Shown here: piece by piece, positions 1-8,269 of the stretch
Position numbering within the stretch: position 1 is the stretch's first letter
Layout: each line of letters starts with the position of its first letter
NCBI GenBank assembly: GCA_028752135.1
Contig: CP082782.1
Span: forward strand, 1,054,001 to 1,118,000
Length of the DNA stretch: 64,000 bases
From: Ehrlichia sp028752135
Lineage (GTDB): Bacteria > Pseudomonadota > Alphaproteobacteria > Rickettsiales > Anaplasmataceae
Direction of reading: 5' to 3'
Notes under the pieces: model-generated
Databases searched by the model: none
The model's input: only the letters and a program-made list of their open reading frames with translations
What the model was told of the DNA's origin: nothing
Translations under genes and position numbers: made by a program

Positions 1-1040
1 ATTTCATCAGACTTATGCATAAATAAACTAGGTTGCACTTGATTAAAGTAATAATGAATGTTTTGATAATGTCCAACTCTACCTCTAAAAGAAAACTGTT
101 TTTTTAAATTAGGAGATATAAACTTTACAAACTCTTTGCTCATCATTAAATGATTAGACATTAATAACCCTAAAACCTCAGGTATAATATTATTTACATT
201 CCACCCTATAGGTTGCTTATGCCATTTTACAGGCAAATTTAGAACATACAACCTATAACCTATTTTTTTCAGCAAAGATTTCAATCCAACTTTATAATTA
301 CTTTCATCATAATCAATTGCAAAACAAATATCTTTCCCAAATGAATAACTCTGACTTGCATAATCCTGATGTATAATACCTATATTATCCTCTACTATAC
401 CAAAATAAGATAGACAATCATACCCTAAAAGGATTTGTTTATTTTTATCAATATCTTTTGGATAATAAATTTTGTCTTGTTTCTGCTTATTGCTGACCTC
501 ACTTATAAATTTACGAAAGAAAGCCCCTATTTCAGTAAACATAGCATCTACTTTTTTAGTATTTAATTTACAATCTTGAATTCCTAAAATAACATCATAC
601 TTAGAAATTTTTAAAGTTTCAGCCTTAATAGATACAATCTCATTTACTATTCTTACAATTTCAGATAATAGAACTAACACATCCTGAACAGATGCATTAC
701 CATTATGGAATAACATCCAAGAATTTTTACATTTCATTCGTGCTTTACAAAGATCTATAGTTAAACCTACAGGAACAGAACTATCATTTTTACATATTAG
801 CTCCATATGATTTAAATTAGCAATTTCCCAATCATTCAATTTAGCTTTACTAGCTAAAGAATGTTGTATCATTTCACTGACCATCTCACTACTAACAATT
901 TCATGTTTAATTTCTTGAAGTGTACAAATATAATCTATATTACTACTCAAATTATTCTTATCAGACTCTAAAACACCAATAATGGAATTAATATTCCCAA
1001 TTTTATCAAAAACTTGCTCTAAAAATTTATAATGTTTCAT
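1..1040 (-). CDS. M32 (Taq-type) carboxypeptidase homologue, C-terminus beyond window, catalytic motif lost
   Basis: The frame opens at an ATG at 1038-1040 and stays open to base 1, giving 346 residues. From memory of thermostable carboxypeptidase 1 it follows the M32 family along its length: N-terminal helices, then a segment beginning KYDVILGIQD matching the family's YD-L-L region, a block with SLLKKIGYRLYVLNLP, and QVQPSLFMHKSDE matching the family's EPSLIRVEADE. Active M32 enzymes are zinc exopeptidases with HEXXH and a downstream HES(Q/G)Q-type motif. Here the aligned residues are KKIGY (258-262) and PEVL (287-290), so both zinc histidines and the catalytic Glu are gone, and the VL-WD motif near residue 23 is also altered. 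It is probably a non-catalytic paralogue. The family call rests on remembered alignment, so confidence is moderate. Confidence 0.65.
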   Translation of the reverse strand, partial: MKHYKFLEQVFDKIGNINSIIGVLESDKNNLSSNIDYICTLQEIKHEIVSSEMVSEMIQHSLASKAKLNDWEIANLNHMELICKNDSSVPVGLTIDLCKARMKCKNSWMLFHNGNASVQDVLVLLSEIVRIVNEIVSIKAETLKISKYDVILGIQDCKLNTKKVDAMFTEIGAFFRKFISEVSNKQKQDKIYYPKDIDKNKQILLGYDCLSYFGIVEDNIGIIHQDYASQSYSFGKDICFAIDYDESNYKVGLKSLLKKIGYRLYVLNLPVKWHKQPIGWNVNNIIPEVLGLLMSNHLMMSKEFVKFISPNLKKQFSFRGRVGHYQNIHYYFNQVQPSLFMHKSDE

Positions 1041-1515
1041 ATGTATAATATTCCGTAGGTTAAATTCATTCAGTCAGTTAATCAAAAATTAATTAAATAA
1101 TATCAACGGATATGCAAGAATTTTTCTAAAACATATACTCAGCACACAATGTACATATGTATATACATTATATTAGACAAAATATTAACAACAAAAATAT
1201 TTATTACTAAACATCATCACATATTTCTAACTAAATAGTTGATTGTGATAATCTATATACTAACTATTTAATACATTACAAAACATCAATATTTGATCTT
1301 TCACAAAAATTTCACATTTGATAATATCTCCAAAGTATTCCATAAGAACACTTTATAACTAACATATCGCGTCAAAACAATAAACACAATACCACTCAAC
1401 TAATAGGCACTTACATAAGCAATTTGCACATATTGCACGTAATTTACATTATTAAACAAACAATGCCGATTCAATAAATTAAACTTAACACATTTTCACT
1501 TGTTATTAAAATCAC

Positions 1516-1547
1516 AAACATATTATCAATTAATTAATAATATGTTT
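1516..1547. repeat. Perfect inverted repeat, 11-bp arms, 10-base loop
   Basis: The arms AAACATATTAT (1516-1526) and ATAATATGTTT (1537-1547) are exact reverse complements around CAATTAATTA. The element is A/T only apart from one C/G pair per arm. It lies about 270 bases before pal and could be a protein-binding dyad or a chance AT palindrome. Confidence 0.4.
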
Positions 1548-1760
1548 TATTTATCACAATAAATACCCTGTTATTCTACAAAAGACAATAGAATTATCAT
1601 AAAATTAATACAATATAAAATAAAGTTTATATGATGAATCATGCTAAAAATTGTTAGATATTTTCATATAACTTAAAAAAAATAGCATTGACTAAGCTTT
1701 TAAGTTAGGTATATCGCCTTATAATGTAGCAAGATTTTATACTTTCATTTTTCTCTTGAC

Positions 1761-1775
1761 TTAAGATAATTTTAA
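1761..1775 (+). promoter_or_regulatory. Candidate CtrA box upstream of pal
   Basis: TTAA (1761-1764), seven bases, TTAA (1772-1775) is the canonical alphaproteobacterial CtrA full site. It overlaps a TTGACT hexamer at 1756-1761 and ends 43 bases before the pal ATG. I recall that CtrA of Ehrlichia chaffeensis was reported to act on the ompA/pal promoter, which makes the placement meaningful. In DNA this AT-rich the pattern also occurs by chance (roughly twenty times in a window this size), so the sequence alone is not proof. No convincing -10 is correctly spaced from the TTGACT. Confidence 0.45.
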
Positions 1776-1818
1776 GCAATGATCTTCATAATCTTGTTCT
1801 AATAACAGTTGAGGCTTT

Positions 1819-2421
1819 ATGAAATATAAGTTAATATTTACGAAATTCATACTACTATCCTTAATTTTAAGTGGTTGCATACATAATAATCATGTTCCAC
1901 TAGTAAATGCTAATCATGTATTTTCTAATATGAAAACTATTGAAAAAATATATTTTGACTTTGGAAAAGCAACAATAAAAGATTCTGATAAAGCAATACT
2001 TGAAACACTAATACAGAAAGCACAAAACGAACCAAATACAGAGATTATTATTGTTGGACATACTGACACTAGAGGAACAGAAGAATATAATTTAGCTCTT
2101 GGAGAAAGAAGAGCAAATACAGTTAAAGATTTTATAATAGCTCATGATAAATCTTTAGAAAACAGGATTACTGTAAAATCAAAAGGGAAATCTGAACCAG
2201 CAGTTCTAGTATACTCAAGCAACCCAGAAGAAGCTGAAGACGCTCATGCTAAAAATCGTAGAGTCGTGGTAACATTATCTGAAAGTTCTCAAGAAAAAAT
2301 TCATCAAGTAAACCTAACGACAAAGATGTCAATAACAATGATGACTATGATAATGATAACGACGATGATTATGATTATGACGACTATGATAATGATAACA
2401 ATAATAATGATGCTGTCTTAG
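1819..2421 (+). CDS. pal: Peptidoglycan-associated lipoprotein Pal (OmpA-family), with out-of-frame tail
   Basis: Pal anchors the outer membrane to the cell envelope and is a surface-exposed OmpA-family antigen in Ehrlichia. The N-terminus is a lipoprotein signal ending in the lipobox LSGC (acylated Cys20). An OmpA-like domain follows, with YFDFGKATI near 45-53, GHTDTRGTEEYNLALGERRA at about 81-100 and NRRVVV near 146. The start is supported by GAGG five bases before the ATG. After about residue 160 the frame turns into an odd Met/Thr/Ile run. Adding one base to the A6 tract at 2294-2299 replaces this with an Asp/Asn/Tyr-rich acidic tail ending at a TAA at 2454-2456 (212 residues in all). The acidic tail reads more naturally, so the annotated C-terminus here is probably a frameshift product. 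Confidence 0.93.
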   Translation: MKYKLIFTKFILLSLILSGCIHNNHVPLVNANHVFSNMKTIEKIYFDFGKATIKDSDKAILETLIQKAQNEPNTEIIIVGHTDTRGTEEYNLALGERRANTVKDFIIAHDKSLENRITVKSKGKSEPAVLVYSSNPEEAEDAHAKNRRVVVTLSESSQEKIHQVNLTTKMSITMMTMIMITTMIMIMTTMIMITIIMMLS

Positions 2422-2465
2422 AAGAGAATAATAATACACTCAATCAAAATAACTAATTTTAATAT

Positions 2466-2530
2466 AAATAAAAACAACACTTTACACTTGTATATACCTT
2501 ATGTACTGAGGCTATGTGTTGTTTTTATTT
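2466..2530. terminator. Long stem-loop after pal, terminator-like in both directions
   Basis: The 15-base arms AAATAAAAACAACAC (2466-2480) and GTGTTGTTTTTATTT (2516-2530) are perfect reverse complements around a 35-base loop. The right arm contains a T5 run followed by ATTTTAAAT, which resembles an AT-rich intrinsic terminator for pal. It starts 10 bases after the stop of the restored pal frame. Confidence 0.55.
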
Positions 2531-2787
2531 TAAATAGAAAGTTACAAAAAGCATTTTTATATCACAACTACTATATCAACAAAATCTAGATCATTGATAA
2601 TCATCACATAAAATGTTATATTTATTCATATCTATAGCAATTATCAAAATTTCTATTACAACCTCTAGGTATAATTCACTTCTTGAATCAATTTTAGAAA
2701 CACATATGCAGAATATCTTGGCTATTAAATAATTTGACACAATTTCTTTATTTTGTTAGTGTGACTTGGGATTTATACAGAAAAGCT

Positions 2788-4125
2788 ATGGTAAATATAG
2801 TAGTTGTAGGGTTACAATGGGGTGATGAAGGTAAAGGAAAAGTCGTAGACTGGCTATCCAAAAGTGCAGATGCTGTAGTAAGATTTCAAGGAGGCAATAA
2901 TGCAGGGCATACTATAGTAATAGACGATAAAATTTATAAATTAAATTTATTACCATCCTCTGTTTTACATAATAATAAGCTATCAATAATAGGCAATGGA
3001 GTAGTTTTAGATCCTTATTCTCTTATCTCTGAAATTGATAACTTAAAGAGCAGCGGCATTAATATCACAGATCAGAGCCTTGCAATATCTGAATCTTGCC
3101 CATTGGTACTAAGTATACACAAGCAAGCAGATATACTATTTGAGAAACTTAGAGAAGATACCATAGGAACCACAAACAAAGGAATCGGTCCATGCTATGC
3201 AGATAAAATTAGCAGAAGAGCCATTAGGGTATGTGACCTACTTGATACAAAAGACTTGTTATACAACAAAGTAAATCATCTACTTAAATATCATAATCTA
3301 CTCAGAAAAAATATGAACACTCCTTCCATAGAAGTAGATAATGTAGTTAATGAACTTTTGGATATTGCTCCTAAAATATTACCATTTGTTAAACCGGTAT
3401 GGAAAGTAATACATGATTTAACTCAAACAAATAAATTAATAATTTTTGAAGGAGCACAGGGTACCTTTTTAGACATTGACCATGGTACATATCCTTTTGT
3501 CACATCAAGCAATACCATAGCACCACAAGCATGGGTTGGATCTGGTATTAATCCTTCAAATAAATGTTATGTATTAGGATTAATAAAAGCTTATACAACA
3601 AGAGTAGGTAACGGTCCATTCTTCACTGAACAAAATAACGACATAGGTAAAGCTATGTTTGAAACAGGAAAAGAGATTGGTACTGTAAGTAACAGACAAA
3701 GACGATGTGGATGGTTTGATGCAGTATTAGCACGGCAAGCCATTATATTATCTGGAGTATCAGGTTTAGTCATAACCAAACTAGATGTACTAGACCAATT
3801 CAGTGAAATAAAAATATGCGTAAAATATAAATATGGAAACATGACATATGACTATCTTCCAGCATCACCTCACATACAAAACAACCTAGAGCCGATATAT
3901 GAAACACTTCCTGGATGGCAAGCTAGTACATTCGGTACTGTATCATATAAAGACTTACCCAAAAATGCAATATCTTATATAAGAAAAATAGAGGAAATTT
4001 TAAAAGTTCCTATACATTTAATTTCCACAGGTCCAGAAAGAAATTCTATTATAATACTCAATAACGATTTTCTACAACAACATATAGATAAAATCCATAA
4101 AAAAATTGGCTATTCCAACATATAA
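2788..4125 (+). CDS. purA: Adenylosuccinate synthetase
   Basis: PurA condenses IMP and aspartate, using GTP, to adenylosuccinate, the first committed step from IMP to AMP. The protein opens with the family's glycine-rich P-loop GLQWGDEGKGKVVDWL and continues with FQGGNNAGHT (catalytic His), NKGIGPCYADKISRRA, FEGAQGTFLDIDHGTYPFVT, TRVGNGPF and RQRRCGWFDAV, all PurA signatures. The length of 445 residues is typical. The frame is open 18 codons further upstream (2734, TTG), but the family begins immediately before the P-loop, so the ATG at 2788 is chosen. No strong Shine-Dalgarno sequence is visible. It appears monocistronic. Confidence 0.95.
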   Translation: MVNIVVVGLQWGDEGKGKVVDWLSKSADAVVRFQGGNNAGHTIVIDDKIYKLNLLPSSVLHNNKLSIIGNGVVLDPYSLISEIDNLKSSGINITDQSLAISESCPLVLSIHKQADILFEKLREDTIGTTNKGIGPCYADKISRRAIRVCDLLDTKDLLYNKVNHLLKYHNLLRKNMNTPSIEVDNVVNELLDIAPKILPFVKPVWKVIHDLTQTNKLIIFEGAQGTFLDIDHGTYPFVTSSNTIAPQAWVGSGINPSNKCYVLGLIKAYTTRVGNGPFFTEQNNDIGKAMFETGKEIGTVSNRQRRCGWFDAVLARQAIILSGVSGLVITKLDVLDQFSEIKICVKYKYGNMTYDYLPASPHIQNNLEPIYETLPGWQASTFGTVSYKDLPKNAISYIRKIEEILKVPIHLISTGPERNSIIILNNDFLQQHIDKIHKKIGYSNI

Positions 4126-4484
4126 AGCTAAAGCAGTGTTTTTATTTATAGTTTACATATCAACATACAGAATTGTAATAAAACTGCAATCTAACATAAA
4201 CAACACTTAACTTTCAAATTTTTGAAACATGAAAAAAACTAACTAAACAAGCTTACTACATTATCTCCATAAGAAAACATATATGCAACATAACCATCTT
4301 TTATCCATAATAATAGATAAATCAGTATATACATCACATATAAATGATAGCCTAAAAAAATCTATTAATACCAATCAAGTAAATTTCATTTTTACTGATC
4401 AGACAATATAATGAATTATGTAAATACAGAACAAACTAATGAACAACACAAATCAACGGTTAAATAACTTCTCAAATATATTCT
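4126..4484. other. AT-rich spacer between convergent purA and ruvX
   Basis: The 359 bases lie between the 3' ends of two converging genes. I see no coding frame and no clear terminator hairpin, only AT-rich sequence. Confidence 0.5.
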
Positions 4485-4954
4485 CTATATTTGATAAATT
4501 TTTATTATATCAAGTACTTGCTGCAAAATTAATAGAGCAGCAATTTTATCATCCATTTCCTGGGACTGTTTTCTTTTAATATTAGCCAACTTAGCAACTC
4601 TTGTAGCCATAGCAGTACTATATCTTTCGTCGTGTAAATAAATATTAATTTCATATTTTTCTATAATTCCATTTGCAAATAAAATTACTTTTTCGCACAT
4701 TTCACTTTCCATACCATTTAATTCAATAGGCCATCCAATTACTATTGAACCTACATTATTCTTTATGAAAATATCATACACGCTCCCTAAATCTTTTCTA
4801 GTACTTCTCCGAGTATAAATACTATAAGGTATAGCTACTAAATTTGTTTTATCACTTAAAGCTATACCTATTTTTTTTCTCCAAAATCCAAACCCATTAC
4901 TCTTTTCGCTTTATCCATAGCCTTAACAAATTCATTAACATTTTTGTATAACAT
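4485..4954 (-). pseudogene. ruvX: RuvX/YqgF Holliday-junction resolvase-like protein, one-base frameshift
   Basis: RuvX (YqgF) has an RNase H-like fold and is implicated in Holliday junction resolution and in 16S rRNA maturation. The N-terminal part (ATG at 4952-4954) reads MLYKNVNEFVKAMDKAK, then MGLDFGEKK, and hits TAG. The next frame resumes with IGIALSDKTNLVAIPYS and runs to the C-terminal HDERYSTAMATRVAKL and DDKIAALLILQQ motifs, ending at 4485. The break lies in an eight-base poly-A of the coding strand (T8 at 4871-4878 on the plus strand). Nine A would restore a continuous frame of about 156 residues, the normal family size. All motifs are otherwise intact, so a sequencing error or slippage rescue is likelier than old decay. 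Confidence 0.85.
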
Positions 4955-5101
4955 ACATTATGCCACAAATACTATTCCCAATAATTTTTTGATACTACAC
5001 AAAATAGATGCTAGTTTACATTAATTAATATTCACCAGTATTACTAAACTAACTTTTAAAATCTAAATAATAAATTCATCTACAACTTTATACAAACATA
5101 T

Positions 5102-6889
5102 TTACTGACAAGACAAGCATTCATCATAATCGAAATTTGTTATCTGTTTATATTGCTCAACTGATTTTTCCAAGGCACCATGAGAAACTTTATCTGCACG
5201 CTGAATTGATTTTGATCTACAATAATATAAACTTTTCAATCCCTTCTTCCAGGCAAGAAAATGTATTTTATGCAAATACCTTTTATGAACATTAGCAGGA
5301 AGAAAAATATTAACAGATTGTGCTTGACATATATATTTTGATCTGTCACTAGTATGCTCTATTATCCACCTTTGATCAAGTTCATATGCAGTTTTAAATG
5401 TTAACTTTTCTTCCTCAGTTAAAAAATCTAAATGTTGCACAGATCCTTCATTAGTTGAAATAGAAGACCATACTTGATCATTATTTTGACCTTTTAATAT
5501 TAAAAGCTTCTGTAAAAATTTATTCCTTACAATAAAAGAACCTGTTAAAGTTTTAGGAGTGAAAACATTAGCTGCATATGGTTCAATTCCAGGAGAAGTA
5601 TTACCAGCAATAATAGAAATTGATGCAGTAGGAGCAACCGATAACTTATTTACAAACCTTTCTACAACACCAGCATCTTGTGCATCAGGACAAGATCCCT
5701 TTTCCATAGCAATACGATAAGATGCTACATCAGCATGTTTTTTTATATGAGAAAATATCTTTTTATTCCACATTGAAGCAGCTACTGATTCAAATGGTAT
5801 CATTTTACTCTGCAAAAACGAGTGAAATCCCATAACTCCAACACCTATACTACGCTCACGCATTGCAGAATATTTCGCTCTTTCCATTTCAGTAGGAGCT
5901 TTCTCTATAAAATCAGTCAATACATTATCAAGAAATCGCATAACATCTTCAATAAACAATGTACTATTTTTCCATTGTTCATAATATTCGAGATTTAAAG
6001 ATGCAAGACAACATATCGCTGTACGAGATTTATTCAAATGATCATACCCAGTAGTAAGTGTAATTTCAGTACATAAATTTGACATTTTTATATTCAAATT
6101 TAACTTTTTATAAATTTCAGGTTTGTTGTGATCAACTTGGTCAATAAACAAGATATATGGTTCTCCGGTTTCAACTCTTGTTGTCAGAATTTTTATCCAT
6201 ATATCACGTGCTTTTACAGTAAAAAGCACTGATTGATCTTTAGGACTTATTAAATCCCAAGATTCATCATTTTCAACACATTTCATGAATTTATCTGATA
6301 ATACTACTCCATGATGTATATTCAACGCCTTTCTATTAGGATCACCTCCTGTTGGTTTTCTTAAGTCTAGAAATTCCTCAATCTCTGGATGCCAAACAGG
6401 TAAATATACTGCAGAACTACCACGACGTAACGATCCTTGGCTAATTGCTAAAGTTAAAGCATTTTGTACAACAATAAACGGTATGATACCAGAAGTTTTA
6501 CCACTACCACGTACTTTTTCACCTATAGAACGCAAATTTCCCCAATAGCTGCCTATACCTCCACCTTTTGATGCTAACCATACATTTTCATTCCATAAAT
6601 TAACAATACCTCTTAAACTATCTTCTGTTTCATTTAAAAAGCATGAAACTGGTAATCCTCTGTTTGTACCACCATTACTTAATATCGGAGTAGCAGGCAT
6701 AAACCATAACTGACTCATATAATCGTATAATCTTTGTGCATGTTCTGGATTATCTGAATAATACTCAGAAATTCTTACAAATAATTGCTGATAATCTTCA
6801 TTTTCAAGTAAATACCTATCAGATAATACAGCTTTACCAAAAGCCGTAAGATTATTATTCCTTTCATAATCAACAATTACTGTCCCCAT
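5102..6889 (-). CDS. nrdA: Ribonucleoside-diphosphate reductase, alpha subunit
   Basis: The large subunit of class I ribonucleotide reductase makes deoxyribonucleotides together with NrdB, which is not in the window. At 595 residues it is short for NrdA and starts directly in the ten-helix region, so the N-terminal ATP-cone appears reduced or absent. Visible active-site parts are Cys83 (PVSCF), the NLCTEI motif with Cys273 and Glu275, AICCLASLN with the paired redox Cys at 293/294, and a C-terminal CLSC thiol pair that would relay electrons from thioredoxin. It starts at ATG with AAGG eight bases before. Two NrdR-type boxes lie 67-114 bases upstream. Confidence 0.95.
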   Translation of the reverse strand: MGTVIVDYERNNNLTAFGKAVLSDRYLLENEDYQQLFVRISEYYSDNPEHAQRLYDYMSQLWFMPATPILSNGGTNRGLPVSCFLNETEDSLRGIVNLWNENVWLASKGGGIGSYWGNLRSIGEKVRGSGKTSGIIPFIVVQNALTLAISQGSLRRGSSAVYLPVWHPEIEEFLDLRKPTGGDPNRKALNIHHGVVLSDKFMKCVENDESWDLISPKDQSVLFTVKARDIWIKILTTRVETGEPYILFIDQVDHNKPEIYKKLNLNIKMSNLCTEITLTTGYDHLNKSRTAICCLASLNLEYYEQWKNSTLFIEDVMRFLDNVLTDFIEKAPTEMERAKYSAMRERSIGVGVMGFHSFLQSKMIPFESVAASMWNKKIFSHIKKHADVASYRIAMEKGSCPDAQDAGVVERFVNKLSVAPTASISIIAGNTSPGIEPYAANVFTPKTLTGSFIVRNKFLQKLLILKGQNNDQVWSSISTNEGSVQHLDFLTEEEKLTFKTAYELDQRWIIEHTSDRSKYICQAQSVNIFLPANVHKRYLHKIHFLAWKKGLKSLYYCRSKSIQRADKVSHGALEKSVEQYKQITNFDYDECLSCQ

Positions 6890-6955
6890 ACTTTATACCT
6901 TATATCTTTTTTTACCACCACAATCCTATATACATTAATAGGAATAACTGCCTAT

Positions 6956-7003
6956 GCAATATATATTGTATATATTTATTATACAAAACACAATATATAG
7001 AAA
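6956..7003 (-). promoter_or_regulatory. Tandem NrdR-box pair upstream of nrdA
   Basis: Two 16-mers, 6956-6971 (GCAATATATATTGTAT) and 6988-7003 (ACACAATATATAGAAA), each match 13 of 16 positions of the NrdR consensus ACACWATATATWGTGT. Their starts are exactly 32 bases apart, the three-helical-turn spacing characteristic of NrdR operators. They precede nrdA, the expected target. NrdR represses ribonucleotide reductase genes according to the ATP/dATP balance. AT-richness raises the chance level, but the phasing and position agree with function. Confidence 0.65.
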
Positions 7004-7135
7004 TGTAAATATTTTTCCAGAAATTTATACTTAGAATGAGAAATGAAATAAGCACGCAATTCAATACAGTAAATACTATCAATTAGCAAAGTATTTACCT
7101 AACTATATTCTAATTATTACAGGAAAAAATAACAG

Positions 7136-7208
7136 TGACTCCTACGGGATTCGAACCCGTGTTACCACCGTGAAAGGGTGAGGTCCTAGGCCTCTAGACG
7201 AAGGAGTC
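7136..7208 (-). tRNA. tRNA-Glu (UUC)
   Basis: The minus strand folds as a cloverleaf with a 7-bp acceptor stem GACTCCT/AGGAGTC (7202-7208 with 7137-7143), anticodon loop CTTTCAC giving UUC, and T-loop GGTTCGAATCC. The sequence closely follows bacterial tRNA-Glu. CCA is not encoded. It stands alone between nrdA and ispA. Confidence 0.95.
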
Positions 7209-7424
7209 ATGTTGGCTAATTATAAAACGAATATCCATATAGTCAAATATTATTCTTAGAAGCTTATCCACTTATGTAAATTTATATACATAAAATATGC
7301 TTATAAAATAAATAATTCATTAAAACAAAATCTAACCACTAAAAATACAAATACTATCAACCTTTTTGCTAAATTACATTGCATATTATTTTTAGCTTTT
7401 TATAATCTTGAACATTAGAACACA

Positions 7425-8267
7425 ATGTTAGGAATAATTTTGCAGTGCAACATATCTGATTTAATAAAAAACTATAGTAGCTTACTCGTTAACAAACTGG
7501 AGAACATATTGCCAGAAAACAATCAAGATATATTATTAACATCAATGAGGTACTCTATATTTGCACCTGGTAAACATATACGTCCTTTTTTAATTAACGC
7601 TTCTGCTCAAATATTTAACGTTAACATAGAGAGAACTTTACCTATCAGCGCAGCTGTAGAAATCATACATGTTTACTCACTAATACATGATGATTTACCA
7701 GGCATCGATAATGAAGATATACGTAGAGGGCAAGTAAGTTCACACAAGAAATTTAGTGAAGCAATTGCAATATTAACTGGTGATGCACTATTAACTTTAG
7801 CATTTGAAATATTATCAACAATCAATGAATCTCCTTTCATACGTTGTCGTATAATAGAATTACTAACTAAAGCTCTAGGATATCGGGGTATGATACAAGG
7901 ACAAGTGCTTGATACTGAAACAATAGCTCAAAACATAGATGAGATAAAGAATATACACATGTTAAAAACAGCACAACTCTTTGCTATAGCATGCAAATTA
8001 GGGGGAATATTAGGAGGCTCATCAGATAGTGAACTAAACTCTCTATTTAACTACGGATTACACCTTGGATACGCTTTTCAAATAAAAGATGATATTATTG
8101 ATGCAGAACAAGACAAATCCAAAAATAACATTCTCAACATACTAAACAATGAAGATGCTAAAAATTATATGAATAATCTAATAGACAAATCAATTGAACA
8201 TTTAACTATTTTTTCATATAAAGCAGATACTTTACATAATTTAGCTAGGTTTATAAAAAATTTATAA
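7425..8267 (+). CDS. ispA: Short-chain polyprenyl diphosphate synthase (farnesyl/geranyl type)
   Basis: This enzyme condenses IPP with DMAPP/GPP to farnesyl diphosphate, the precursor of quinone side chains and the undecaprenyl carrier. The first aspartate-rich motif is IHDDLPGIDNEDIRRG with DDxxxxD spacing, typical of the bacterial farnesyl type. The second is QIKDDIID. GKHIRPFL near residue 50 supplies the IPP-binding Lys/Arg, and LKTAQLF lies between the motifs. The 280-residue length fits. The start lacks an obvious Shine-Dalgarno sequence, so an internal start a few codons later is possible. The next gene begins 2 bases after the stop, suggesting co-transcription. Confidence 0.92.
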   Translation: MLGIILQCNISDLIKNYSSLLVNKLENILPENNQDILLTSMRYSIFAPGKHIRPFLINASAQIFNVNIERTLPISAAVEIIHVYSLIHDDLPGIDNEDIRRGQVSSHKKFSEAIAILTGDALLTLAFEILSTINESPFIRCRIIELLTKALGYRGMIQGQVLDTETIAQNIDEIKNIHMLKTAQLFAIACKLGGILGGSSDSELNSLFNYGLHLGYAFQIKDDIIDAEQDKSKNNILNILNNEDAKNYMNNLIDKSIEHLTIFSYKADTLHNLARFIKNL

Positions 8268-8269
8268 AA

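Larger units (their letters stand above)
1041..1818. other. Long AT-rich spacer between the M32 homologue and pal
   Basis: No credible coding frame was found in 778 bases lying between two divergently oriented genes, so it must carry both promoters. It contains a perfect 11-bp inverted repeat (1516-1547), a TATAAT hexamer at 1720-1725 and a TTAA-N7-TTAA element at 1761-1775. The rest is featureless A/T-rich sequence. Confidence 0.6.

Noticed and set aside
1688..1725. TTGACT and TATAAT as a pal promoter
   Set aside because: The hexamers are 26 bases apart, too far for a sigma-70 promoter; kept only as isolated matches.
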